Source: Gnetum montanum (lineage: Eukaryota; Streptophyta; Gnetopsida; Gnetales; Gnetaceae). From it: DNA of 64,000 bases. The notes beneath the pieces are model-generated. The model searched no databases. It saw only the letters and a program-made list of their open reading frames with translations, and was not told the DNA's origin. The stretch covers positions 906,909-970,908 of the forward strand of contig MNCI01012718.1 of the NCBI GenBank assembly GCA_015680685.1. Reading direction: 5' to 3'. This document shows, piece after piece, positions 25,104-36,057 of the stretch (the stretch's first letter is position 1; each line of letters starts with the position of its first letter). Position numbers and translations under genes: made by a program.

Positions 25104-25165
25104 CCTATTTATAGGAAAATAGGATGCGATATTGCGTACGGTACATCGCATACACGATATCACGT
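25104..25165 (-). promoter_or_regulatory. Element A internal promoter: palindromes plus TATA box
   Basis: On the minus strand, decayed copies of the LTR palindrome (GATATCGTGTATGCGATG, GTACGCAATATCGCATCC) at 25162-25123 are followed by CCTATAAATAGG at 25115-25104. The arrangement and spacing copy the LTR promoter, but this lies inside the element upstream of ORF2. Confidence 0.65.
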
Positions 25166-26541
25166 CCAAACTATAGTGAGACACCTGAGAAAGATCGAAT
25201 TTTTAATGATTTTTCTTGAAATTAATGTGTAAAGTGAGGACATTAACAAGGATTAATATTTTCAAGGGTAATTACATGAATTCGAGAGGCACTGTGAATG
25301 ATAAGGATGTGAATTTAACAATTAAAATTTTGGGGGTTATGAAGAAAAGGGAATGTAATGGTACATTGGAACGTTAAATTTTTAAGGGTTAATAAATGGG
25401 AAAGAAATTTATGAAAATTAAGCTGAGGGTAAGAAATTGTGTGTTCTAGCTAAAGAATTAATGAAGATTACAACAAAATTACACAAGTGGGTCCTCCCCA
25501 AAGTAGGTTTCAACCTATTATGCCCTTGTGTAATCACACTTAAAGTGTCTGTGGGCACTAGAAGGGTTAGAGGTAATCCGCACTAACTCCACAAAACACA
25601 CGCATGTAAATATCACCGGAATGAGATGAAAATTCTATGTTACATGGGACACGAGCTACAATTACATGAACAGTGAGATGAGGCGAAGTGTAGAAGGGAT
25701 CGTAGAGATTGGGACACGAGGTAACTGACTCGGGGCACAATGAATCCTGTGTGAAAAGCATGATTAACGTGTCATTAACCCATCATTCCAAGATCAGGAC
25801 CAAGTCCATCCTTCTAAACAGTGACATCGCATTGTTTCATCCCATGATGAACAACTATGAGAGTACCATAACAACAAGGCATACGATCCTTGGCGTTTAG
25901 TACAAGGGAGGAGTGATGTTTTTCTTTTCATGGCACTTCTTTTTCTTTTTCTTTTTCACTTTACTAAATCCAAAGAAGCCACCAACCTTCAGTCATGGGT
26001 GCATGTCTTTCTAGTGGGACCTCCTAGAACAGCTTTTGATGTTCAAGTGCCCTTTTGATTACTCTTACTCCCATTTTTCATTAGATCTTCAAGGATCTTA
26101 GTACAACCAAGTTGCATGATAACACCCACAGATGACACCAAAGAGAATCCACAAGTCCCCTTGATGTCACACCCTAATCATTCCCTCTTGATCCATCCTT
26201 CTTCATTCTGGGTACAATGAACATAAATTTAATTTTAAGTTTTTAGAAATTTCAAGAATATCACTGTACCCATGAACAGACCCTCTTTATTTATAGAGTG
26301 GATGAGTGGATGTAGTGGACTCACTGTTTCAAATAATTGATCACTCATGACTTAATAACATAAAACACATCTCAACCAACGATCCACATGAGTGTTTTAT
26401 TCGTAGACGAGATTACTTACAAAAACAGAAAAAGACAAACACACAAAAAAGATACAACAAAAAGTTGAAAAATGAAAAACTGGAAAAAAAAAGTTGTAAA
26501 ATTAAAGAAAATTAAAAATATTTATTTATTAATCCTGCTTG
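25166..26541 (-). other. Element A conserved non-coding block
   Basis: About 1.4 kb without a reading frame that is nevertheless alignable with D (52566-53967), E (60297-61684), B (34440-35955) and C (37571-38700). Landmarks are CCCTTGATGTCACACCC (26159), a pyrimidine tract with CTTTTTCTTTTTC near 25945 and GTGGGTCCTCCCC (25488). Function unknown. Confidence 0.7.
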
Positions 26542-28524
26542 CTATTGAAATGGGGGATATCCCCCATAACTAAACGGTTGAGTATGGCTAGGATTAATAA
26601 ATGGAACATGAGGATCCTTGCATATTGGAAGTATTGGGACCGGTCTATACTTATCCCCTTGGGGTTCACACACTTGATTATAATAAGCATAGTGGGGCAC
26701 TTCGTACGATGTAGTTCCCGGATAACGAGTTGACCCACTATGATGTTTAGGACCGTTAGATGGTATGCAAGGATTAGGCTGATGCCTCCCATGGTTGTGT
26801 TCATTGGGCCTTATGGTTGTTGGAGTGTAAGTTGGTGGCCCTGATGAAGTTACATGAGGCATTGGGTTCGAAGGTAAGGGTGCACCACATTGTTGGACTT
26901 GTGCTACATTGGAGGATGCAGTGGCCTCAAAGTTATGTTGTCCTTTCCTACGGCCGTGTTTAAAGAAAGGACGCCTTTGATGTTGAGGAGGCTCTTCACT
27001 ACTGTTAGTAACAGCAGCACAAGTGCTGTTTGTGGGTTGCGGTGGTACAAACACCTTAGGAATAGTTGGTGGCATTGTGGAAGGAGGGAAAGGATGAGAA
27101 TGTTGGAAGTTAGGAGGGATGTAAGGTGCACAAGGTGGTGGTTGCGTTGGAGGTATGGGTTGATAGTATTGTGGAGAATGGTATTGTGGTGAGATAAAGT
27201 GTGGTGGCCCAGTTGAAGAAACAAGGTGTTGAACGTGATAAGCATTTGGATTCAGAAAATGTGAAGGGTGCCTCTAGTCTAAGGGTGGATTCCCCCACGA
27301 TTGGGATTGTTGCCACTGTGGTCGAAAACAGTATCTCTGTATGAACTCTGGATGTAATGTGTTTTCCCAATGCTCATGTAGATGTAATAGTATGGGGCAT
27401 TGACCCTTGGGGTGATCGTACAGGCATATGTTGCATTCATATGTATGATTAGAAGTTGAGCATTTATTCCCTTCATTCTTTCTTTCCGAATGTCTATTTT
27501 TTTGTCCTGCTTCTTGGGTTGTCAAAAATCTATCTCCAATGGTGTTGATATATTCTCCACACTTTTGATACATCCATTCCAACATCTTATTGATCTTTGC
27601 CTCTGCTTCTTCTAACGATTGTTGTATTGGCAAAGATGATGTTTCCACCTTGAGATTTGTTGATCTCTCCTTGTTATGATCATGGACCTTTGTTGAGTTA
27701 ATATTTTGGTCCCATTGATGTTTTTCAACACTCTCCCATGTAGCTAATTCTCCTTCTTCTTTTGCTACCCACTGAATAAGCTCTTGGATTTGATGGGTTC
27801 GTAGTTTATATAGTTGACCTCGGGCATACGTTCCAAAGGTCTCTCTTGTTTCATTACGTAGCCCATCAATAATATGATACATTAGCCTTTCCTCAGAAAA
27901 CTCATGGCTTGGACAATTGTTTAATAGTGCATAATATCTTTCTAAGGCCATGTCCAAGGGTTCATGTTTTTCTTGTTTCCATCCTTGGATTTGTTTTCTC
28001 AAGGCTGACACTCTTGCGTAGGTTTGATATTTTTCATTAAAGACTTCTACCATTGTTGACCAGTGTCGTATTGAATTTGGTTTCAACGATCTATACCGTA
28101 CTTTAGCTTGATCAACGAGTGTCATAGGAAAGAGCTTCAGTTTTTGCCAACTGTTATCAACATTATTCCATGTGCAGGCATCGTAGAAGGCTAGTAAATG
28201 TTGATGTGGATCTAAGTCATAGCCTCCTGAAAAAGTAGAAAAGTTGTTTAAATCGAGCCTGGGTAGTCGGCTCTCTTTACGATGCCTACGTGAGATTCAA
28301 ATAGCCTCTTGTATTTGCGTTAAGCTTGTAGTGGCTAGTGGGGGTTCATCTTCATCGAGTAAGTTAGGCTTTCGTGTGTTACGATGACGTTGTTTTTGTT
28401 CATTCTTATAAGAAACTCCCACTTCAGGTTTTATACTCCAACCTTCATCATCATATAGTTCGTTGGTTCTCCAATGAACTTCCTCACTAACTGTGGCGTT
28501 ATTATCATCTTGTGGAAGAGGCAT
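26542..28524 (-). pseudogene. Element A gag
   Basis: Gag of about 660 codons. It starts MPLPQDDNNATVSEEVHWRT. The capsid-type retrotransposon-gag domain includes YRSLKPNSIRHWSTMVEVF, LRKQIQGWKQEKHEPLDMAL and LMYHIIDGLRNETRETFG. A zinc knuckle CNICLYDHPKGQC follows, then a long Pro/His-rich tail ending YGGYPPFQ. Lesions: TGA in place of an Arg codon at about 28297, and frame changes near 27280 and 27250. The knuckle has spacing CX2CX3HX4C, one residue shorter than the usual CX2CX4HX4C. No protease or RT follows. Confidence 0.88.
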
Positions 28525-28643
28525 TGTTGTGTGTGAATTTATGTGACTTTTTATAATTTCTTCTTTTTTCTAAGAGATATATCGTTAAGTTCTTTACAGC
28601 GACCTTGTATGATATAACTAATCTAGATAACTAGCACCATCCC

Positions 28644-28884
28644 NNNNNNNNNNNNNNNNNNNNNNNNNNNNNNNNNNNNNNNNNNNNNNNNNNNNNNNNN
28701 NNNNNNNNNNNNNNNNNNNNNNNNNNNNNNNNNNNNNNNNNNNNNNNNNNNNNNNNNNNNNNNNNNNNNNNNNNNNNNNNNNNNNNNNNNNNNNNNNNNN
28801 NNNNNNNNNNNNNNNNNNNNNNNNNNNNNNNNNNNNNNNNNNNNNNNNNNNNNNNNNNNNNNNNNNNNNNNNNNNNNNNNNNNN
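28644..28884. other. Assembly gap (241 N)
   Basis: Run of N inside element A. It replaces most of the primer binding site and about the first half of the LTR copy (in window orientation). By comparison with the other LTR about 490 bases are missing, so the gap length is not to scale. Confidence 0.95.
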
Positions 28885-29327
28885 ACTAATCGCGATGAGT
28901 AACCGATTCCTTAACTAGCCGTACACACCCGTGGATGCTCGTAGTCAAGTCGTACTCACACCGCGCTATGAAAGTAATAAATAACATTAAATAAATAACA
29001 AATAAATAAACTAAGTGAATGCTGCAATGATGAAGTAATCTCGATCTTTAATGCCGGTCATGTGCGTGTCCAAGTATGGCACACTCGAATAAAGACACCG
29101 TACAATTACATTCACCACATTGCGGGCAGACATGGGAAAAAGATCTAACTTTGGAGGGATCAAACTGCCAGAGCTTCGCTACTCTAAAATTGGGATCCCA
29201 AATAAGGGAGAGCCGCCTCTTATTTATAGACATGGCGGCGGATTGCGATATCGCATACGCGATATCGTAGGGGAAGATGCGATATCGCGTACGCGATATC
29301 GTGGCCTCTGCGAACCGCGTCTCATCA
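28885..29327 (-). repeat. Element A 5' LTR (part after the gap)
   Basis: Matches 21451-21870. It contains AATAAAG-type and TATA (TCTATAAATA, 29230-29221) signals and the perfect palindrome GATATCGCGTACGCGATATC at 29281-29300, and ends CTCATCA at 29327. Confidence 0.92.
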
Positions 29328-30990
29328 ATAGGGAAAAGAGAAGAGCTCATGGCCATCATGATCAATACTCAAGGTATTCTAATTTAGAAGATGAGGAGTA
29401 TGAAAGAAGAAGACACAAAGAGAGAAGAGAGGATCAAAAGAGGCATGAGAATAGAAGGGGTTACTACTACCACAAAGCTTATGAACCTGATCATGATGAT
29501 GAGCCCCTTATGACAACCCTGAACATGCTTAACATTTAGAAAGTAGTATACATACCAACCAAGCATGTGCGAGATAGCCAAAATAAATAGCTAGATATGA
29601 ATAACATGCCCAGATTTGAAGGAGGTTACAATGTTGATCCTTAGCATCACCTTCAAGCATTCCACGATGTCTGTGCCCTTCAAAATATAGAAAGTAATTG
29701 GTAGAAATTGAAGTTATTTCCTAGAACACTTGTGAAGGAAGCAGAAGGCTAGTACAAGTCATTGGAACTTGAATCCATCAAACGATGGAGTACCATGCTT
29801 GAAATTTTTAATGAAAAATATTAGTCATAGTCATGAATGTCAAACCTAAGAAATAAAATCCAGAACTAGAAAAAAGGGACTCACGAGACCCTTGATGCAG
29901 CAATGGACAAATATTATTCACTATTACATAGATGGCCAAGCCATGGATTTTCATCAAAGGAACAGCTAAGGCACATCATAGATGGGTTGAGAATCAAAAC
30001 AAGAGAGACCCTTGGGGTTTATGCCCAGGGAAGACTATTAGAATTAATTGTCTATTAGATTCAAAGACTCATCGATCAAGTGGTAAAAGAAGAAGGAGAA
30101 CTCAGAAAAAGGGAATTAGCTAAAGAATACAATAGGGAGCCATCAATCCTAAAAAGAGATGCACAGGTATATGATACCCAAGAGGAAGAAAAATTGGATC
30201 AAGTCATTAGGAAGAGACATTACTGATTCAGAAATCTATTGTCGATGTAGTAGCACATGTAGCAAAAATGTAGGATTCAATAGATGAACAATGTGTAATA
30301 GTACTAAAGATTGTGAAGGAGAAAGAAGACCAAGCACTCAATAGAGGTAGAGACAAAAATAAGAAGAAGGAATTTGGATAAAAGGGCAAAGTTTCTTCAA
30401 TAGTTGGGGTACTTAGACACTAGCTTCATAGATAATGAAGGTCGCACAGTGTGCTAGTATGAACATCCTAAGGAATGTTGTCTAGTCATGGTACATCTAC
30501 AAGAAATTAGGGCATATGCACTTAACCCACAATTTGTCCTCAAGGTAACTAAAGATGAAAACCTCAACTAATGTATTATCCTAGTGGAGCCTTGCCACAG
30601 CTACAAGAGCACTATCATTAGTAGCGGCAACAATCGTAATCATGGGCTATGCCACCATTGTGCTAATAGTATCCATACCAACAACCAAATCCTTATGAAT
30701 ACTATGTCCAGCACCTAGTCTTGCTTGATTATGCAAATGTTCAAACCCCACAATGCTATTCAAAAAAATACCACAGATTGACGTCACTCACAATTTATTC
30801 CAACTTATATGTGCACCCACCCATAGCTAGACCTACTACTTAATGCTTTAGTCCTATGCCACCAGTGCCACCTTCTATTATGCAAGGAAACTTGCCATCA
30901 CAACCTTAGCCAAAAAGTTCTACAAGGGCAGTTAATACATATGATAGAAATCTTACTTATGAGTCTCAACCCAAGAAATGATTGTTCTTT
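29328..30990 (+). pseudogene. Element B gag, 3' part
   Basis: Continuation of B gag after element A, with ATAGG at 29328-29332. An Arg/Glu-rich stretch is followed from about 29593 by the capsid-type domain (MPRFEGGYNVDP, HHLQAFHDVCALQNIE, KLKLFPRTLVKEAE, STMLEIFNEKY, LRHIIDGLR, TRETLGVYAQGRLLEL), then a broken zinc knuckle (YEHPKECC near 30450) and a Gln/Pro-rich tail. It aligns well with element C gag. Many in-frame TAG and TAA codons. Confidence 0.8.
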
Positions 30991-31179
30991 AGAACAAGCC
31001 TAGAGAAGACTCAGAGAATGGGGAACATGCCTAACTTAATCCCATCCAAATCAAATCCTTCCCAATGTGATAATCTTTCAAATTCATTAGGGCCAAGTGT
31101 CACAATTTTCATGCTCACACAAACAATAACCCATTGGATCAAGGTAGTGGCTCTTTCATAGAAAAAAATTGATCTAGGA

Positions 31180-31560
31180 AGTCCCTTGATTTATCTCCAA
31201 ATAGCAGGAAAAAAACCTTGCAAAGCTCTATTGGATTAGGGGTCTAGAGTAAATCTGATATCTCAAGACATGTACCAAACCTAGAACCTCCCATTGCTAA
31301 AGCATAGTAACATTCGTTTAAAGCTAGTAGACCGGTCAATCATAGTTCCACTTAGATAGGTGGATGATGTGATTACCACCATTAGTGGTTGGTCTTATCC
31401 TGCTAATTTTCTAGTAATTCATGTGAAGAAAAACAAAGGTGAGTTTCCAATTAGCATGAAAAGAGCTTGGCTTAACACTATGAATGCTAAGCTTGAAATT
31501 TGTGATTTATCCTTGGAAATTTCCAAGGAAGATGAACCTAGAATCATACAAAGATGAAGG
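31180..31560 (+). pseudogene. Element B aspartic protease
   Basis: Retropepsin-type protease that would cleave Gag-Pol. The active-site region reads CKALLD, a stop, then GSRVNLIS; in element C the same place reads ALLDSGSGVNLIS, so the stop replaces the Ser of DSG. Further downstream: VDDVITTISGWSYPANFLVI and the flap/C-terminal part FPISMKRAWLNTMNAKLEI, resembling the usual LGRPWL motif. Inactive. Confidence 0.75.
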
Positions 31561-32109
31561 ATTTCATGTATTGCATATAATGATCACGGGTGCAATTGCA
31601 TGCAAAGATTTTGGGCCATTAAATGAAAAAAGACTAAGGCATGCAATCAATGCATAGAAACAAGTTGTGTGCAAAATTGCCTATATGTAGCAGCCACCCA
31701 ACAAGAGGGCACCCAGTTGTTGATTACCAGTGAAGAAACCCAATTTGATAAGTACATGGAACTAGAAGAACAGATCATTAGTACCTATGTAGCAGAGATA
31801 GATAATATGGAACAATTAAGGAAAAGACACTCTTAGCATCAGAATAATTAAGAGGAAGAAACAAACTAGGAACACTTGGAAATCCAAAACACAATGGAAC
31901 TAGAACCACTGGAATTGAAGGACCTATCGACAACACTAGAATACACATTTCTAAGCAACAAGAAGATGGTAATTATTAACACCAACCTAGACAAGGAAGA
32001 AAAGGGAAAACTACACAAAGTGCTCAATAGATGGCCCATAGCATTTGCATGGTCTTATGATGAGATCACATGAATTGATTCACAAATCTACCAACAGCAG
32101 ATCTACACT
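31561..32109 (+). pseudogene. Element B protease-RT linker
   Basis: Linker between protease and RT. It contains CLYVAATQQEGTQLLI (also seen in C near 39100) and the open stretch at 31876-32073 with PLELKDLSTTLEYTFL and LHKVLNRWPIAFAWSYDEIT. That pattern directly precedes RT in Athila-type polyproteins. Confidence 0.65.
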
Positions 32110-32690
32110 AATCCTATAGTTAAACCAGAATGGCAACCTCAATGAAGACTTAATCCTAAACTCAAGGAGGCAGTCAAGTAAGAATTAGAAAATTTTCTAA
32201 AGGAAGAATTCATTTATCCAATTTCAGATAGTGAATGGATAATCCATTTGGTGATAGTTCTAAAGAAGGGAGGTAAATGGAGTATCTACATAGACTTCTG
32301 GTTGTTGAACTCAGCCATGTTTAAGCATCATTTTCCATTACCCTTTGTTGATCAAGTCCTAGAAATAATTTCAGGACATGAGTACTATAGTTTTTTGGAT
32401 GATTATAGTGGATACAATTAAATCTACATTGCACCAAAGGACCAAGACAAAACCATGTTCACCAACCCATGGGACATGTTTGCTTATAGAAAAATTCCTG
32501 TCAATCTATGCAATGTGCTAGCAACCTTCTAGAGATTGGTTTTAAGCATCTTCCAAAAGAAAATAGGCAATGGTATTCAAGTTTTTATGGATGATGTCTC
32601 CACATACGGGCTAGATTTCCAACAAGCCCTGGATTGGTTAGAGTAAGTACTTAAAATATGTGTTGAAAATAATCTAAAGCTCGATTGCAA
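32110..32690 (+). pseudogene. Element B reverse transcriptase
   Basis: Copies element RNA into DNA. Visible motifs in order: EEFIYPISDSEW, KKGGKWSIYIDFWLLNSAMF, FPLPFVDQVLEIISGHEYYS, FLDDYSGYN, FTNPWDMFAYRKIPVNLCNV, and the catalytic box as VFMDDVSTYG at about 32581. The two Asp of the YXDD-type box (here FMDD) are kept, but stops interrupt the domain (for example after YSGYN and in ATF-stop-RL). Confidence 0.85.
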
Positions 32691-33025
32691 AAGCTCAATT
32701 GACACAACTTGATAACAAAAAGAGACCGTACTACATACACTATGCCAGTAGGAGCATCACCGGAGCACAATTAAACTACACCACAACTAAAAAGGAGCTC
32801 ATGATCATGGTGTATGTGCTTGAAAAATTTAGACATTGTGTGCTCAGTTACTAGATCTATGTCCACACAAACCATAGTTCCATTTGATTTTTAATGAATA
32901 AGGTAATAGTTAGCCTTAGAGTGATAAGATGTCTTGTGATTATTCAAGAGTTTGACATTACAATGATTGATAAAAAAGGAACAGAAAATGTTGTAGTTGA
33001 TCATTTATCAAGGTTGAAATGAAAC
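32691..33025 (+). pseudogene. Element B RNase H
   Basis: RNase H-type domain that would degrade template RNA. Motifs include YYIHYASRSITGAQLNYTTT, KKELMIMVYVLEKFRHCVL and, at the end, FDITMIDKKGTENVVVDHLS, the usual IEHRPGKENVVADALSR-like exit. Frame changes and stops near 32850-32890. Confidence 0.75.
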
Positions 33026-33149
33026 ACAGATAATCGAGTAGAATCATTATCAAACCAATCTCCCAATGAGGACCTCTTCACTAGAACAACAAAGGCTATA
33101 AATTCAATAGAATAGTCATGGACTATAGAATACTTGACGTATCTCACCA

Positions 33150-34400
33150 CATGAGAGCTTCCTATTGAATGAAACAAGAAACAACATGGAAAATTCCTTC
33201 ACAAAGCTAAAAAATACATGGAAATAAATGACAACCTATATAAAATATGTGTAGATGGGCTTGTTAGATGGTGTGTATCTGATTATGACTAGCAAAGGGT
33301 ATTACAAGATGCACACGAAGGTCCATGTGGTGGCCACTATGTAGGGTGTAGAATAACACTTAAATTACTGATGATAGGCTACTTCTGGTCTACTCTATTC
33401 ATATATGTGTACAACTTTGCCCAATCATGTGAACATTGCCAAAACTATGGAGTAATTATGACTAGACATGAAGGGCTATAACACTGGATACAACTGCTGG
33501 AACCTTTTGATATTTGGGGAATTGATTTCATGGGACTCATTCAAATGATGTCAAATAGAAAAGCATACATTATTGTGACTATGGATTATTGCACAAAGTG
33601 AGCAAAGGTAGCGACAATAAAAGATTGTATAGCAAAAACATCTACCAATTTTTTTCAACTTGTGATGAACTAATTTGGAGTACCTAGAATGTTAAAATTA
33701 GACAATGGGATCTTCACCAGTGTTGCCTTTAAGAAACTCATGCAATGAATTGGGGTCAACCATAAATTAACAACACCATACCATCCCCCAAAAAATGATC
33801 AAGCTAAAGTTACTAACCATGAAATTACTAGAATACTTACTAGGATAGTTAGTAGGTTTAAACATGATTGGAGTACAAAATTAAATGATGCTATATGGGC
33901 CTATAGAACATCTTGAAAATTACCTATAGGGTACACCCCATATAAGTTAGTCTATGGAAAGTTATTGACACTTCCAATGTAGGTAGAGCTTCACACTTTA
34001 GCTATTGCTAGTGAACTTGACCTTGATTTGAGTTTAGCATAAAAGGAACATCTAATGAATCTAAATCTTTTAGATGAAAATAAACAAGTAGCACTTATGG
34101 GTAGTGAATTCCACAAGTACTATTCCAAATTTAAGCATGATTAGGGGATAAGAAATGTAATCATACAACTAGGTGACAAGGTCCTCTATTATAATCCTAG
34201 TTATTTATCCCAAAAGGCTAAATTTTCAACACTTTGGGAGGGACCATACATAGTACATGCCACTTATCCATCCAATGCCTTACATATTCATCACCCATCT
34301 AGCTCAGATAAGCTTATCCTTGTCAACATCCAACAAGTCAAACTATACTATGAGTACTCAAAGAAATCTACCCAACCTACTCACTAGTCTTTCATTTGTT
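33150..34400 (+). pseudogene. Element B integrase
   Basis: Inserts element DNA into the host genome. The H2C2 zinc domain is visible as DAHEGPCGGHYVGCR, then C..C in SCEHCQNYG (33290-33450). The catalytic core follows with all three acidic residues readable: D in WGIDFMGLI, D in LKLDNGIFTS, and E in VTNHEITRIL (33515-33830). The C-terminal part includes GDKVLYYNPS and TLWEGPYIV. Stops in at least six places. Confidence 0.85.
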
Positions 34401-34430
34401 CTATCTTTCATTTCTCTAACCTTCATAATA

Positions 34431-34446
34431 GTTGTGGGGGTGTCCA
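34431..34446 (+). promoter_or_regulatory. PPT-like G-run at the end of B pol
   Basis: ATAGTTGTGGGGGTGTCC lies directly after the pol end, where A and D have (AGT)TATGGGGGATA at their gag end. It resembles the 3' PPT but is not followed by an LTR. Confidence 0.4.
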
Positions 34447-35955
34447 TTTATAACTATAGTCACCTTACTGATTTTTCTGTTTTCTTTGTCTTACAATTCC
34501 TTTCATTTTGCAATTTCTTTTACATATTTCTCATTCTTTTATACTTTCTTATTTCTTCAATTTTTCACATTTTAAAAATATTTTTCAATTCTTTTAACAT
34601 TTTTATCCTTTACACTTTTTCATAATTTTTACCATCTTTCCCATTTCTTTTATACTTTGTTTAAAACCCTTTGTAAATAATTTTTGATCATTAATAAAAC
34701 ACAATTAAATAAAGGCAAGATGTAGCCCAAGAAAGTGAAAATTTCTCTATGAAATCAAGTCATAAGAGATTGATCATTTGCATAGTGAGCCCACATTATC
34801 CATCTATCCATTCCAATAATAATAGGTTCTTCCCATGGCCATAATGATATTCTTTCCATCATCAAACTAAGAATAAACTTGTGATCATTATGCCTGGATA
34901 GAAAAGTGAAGAACCAAGTGGAATGAAAAGGGTGCAACATCAAGGGGACTTGTGGATTCTTTTTGGACTATTATTGTAAGTTCTATCATGTTATCACGGT
35001 TGTATTATATCCTTGTAGATCTAATGAAAAATGGAAGTAAGAGTAAAATAAGTGCTACTTTAAAAAGGTTGACACAAATTTCACATAAAGGGCACAAAAC
35101 AAATTTCTAGGGGTCCCACTAGAAAGACATGTTACCCATGCTTGAAGGTAGGTGGCTACTTAGAAATGTTAAAAAATAAAAATAAAGTGATAGAAATAAA
35201 CTCCTCCCTTGGACAATACACCAAGTGACAATACTCCTTATAGCATTGATAGTCTTACAATTGTGATTCCAAAAGATGAAATGATGTGCTGTCGTCGGAA
35301 TGTGGTCTGGACGTGGTTTGAATCTTGGATAGAAAGGCTAATGATTACCTTAACCACTAATGAAACACAAGAATTCATTATGCCTATGGTAAGACACCTC
35401 ATGTCCCAATTTTTGCAATTCCTTCTAAAACCATTTCATCTCACTATTTGAATAATCATAACTTATGATTTTGAGTAACATAAAGTTATTTTTCCAATTT
35501 GGTGGTACTAACATGTGTGTTTTGCTAAATAGGCATGCATTACATTCAACTCCTTAAGTGCCTAAGGAGACTTTTAGATGTGGTTATACAAGGGCATTAA
35601 GGGCTGGAGCTTGCTTTGGGAAGGACCCACTTGTATAACTGTTGTATCTTATACCTACCAAGCGATTCCACATCATTTTGAGACTTCCAATTCCAATAAA
35701 TAACAACAAATACTTCCCATATCACTCACACTATCCATTCTAATAGCATAATAATTTTATCTTTCTCATCCATTCCATCAATATCTCATATACTTTTATA
35801 GCCTAAGATTCCTTAATCATATATTTTCAACACTCAATTTCCACAACTGAAGCATCATCTTCATATCAAGACCCTTTCAACATGATGCATATCATCCAGT
35901 TATCCTATGGGACTCAGTTTTTTCCAAGAAAAAAAATTCAAAATTTTTTATTTTT
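34440..35955 (+). other. Element B conserved non-coding block
   Basis: No gene. Alignable with the blocks of A, C, D and E; for example TCAAGGGGACTTGTGGATTCT (34952), GGGGTCCCACTAGAAAGACA (35110) and GGACCCACTTGTATAAC (35624). The hydrophobic open frame at 34257-34625 is T-rich low complexity and not taken as a gene. Confidence 0.65.
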
Positions 35956-35959
35956 CTAT

Positions 35960-36057
35960 GGTGACATCGCATCTATAATATCATAGGCACCTACAATATC
36001 ACATGTACGATGTCACATTTATGATATCACATGCATAAATACTATATATAGCATAGG
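35960..36057 (+). promoter_or_regulatory. Element B internal promoter, split from its leader by C
   Basis: Decayed palindrome copies (GTGACATCGC, ACAATATCACATGTACGATG, ATGATATCACATGCAT) at 35961-36035 are followed by ACTATATATA at 36041-36050 and then ATAGG. Element C begins 8 bases after this TATA-like box, so any transcript from here now runs into C. Confidence 0.6.
36053..36057. repeat. Target-site duplication of element C (left), ATAGG
   Basis: ATAGG directly before TGATGAG; repeated at 43119-43123 after the other LTR. Same five bases as for element A. Confidence 0.9.

Larger units (their letters stand above)
20960..29327 (-). mobile_element. Element A: pol-less LTR retrotransposon inserted in B
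   Basis: Complete element on the minus strand apart from a sequencing gap. In its own direction: 5' LTR (29327 down to the gap at 28884-28644), gag (28524-26542), non-coding block (26541-25166), internal palindromes and TATA (25165-25104), leader with splice site (25103-24637), ORF2 (24636-22042), PPT, 3' LTR (21870-20960). There is no protease, RT, RNase H or integrase, so it could only move with proteins from elsewhere. It is flanked by ATAGG duplications. LTR terminal inverted repeats are TGATGAG/CTCATCA. The two LTRs are close in sequence, so it is younger than B. Confidence 0.9.

Noticed and set aside
34257-34625. Hydrophobic 122-codon frame after integrase, possible membrane protein
   Set aside because: Frame overlaps the integrase end and then T-rich low-complexity sequence; not conserved in A, D or E.
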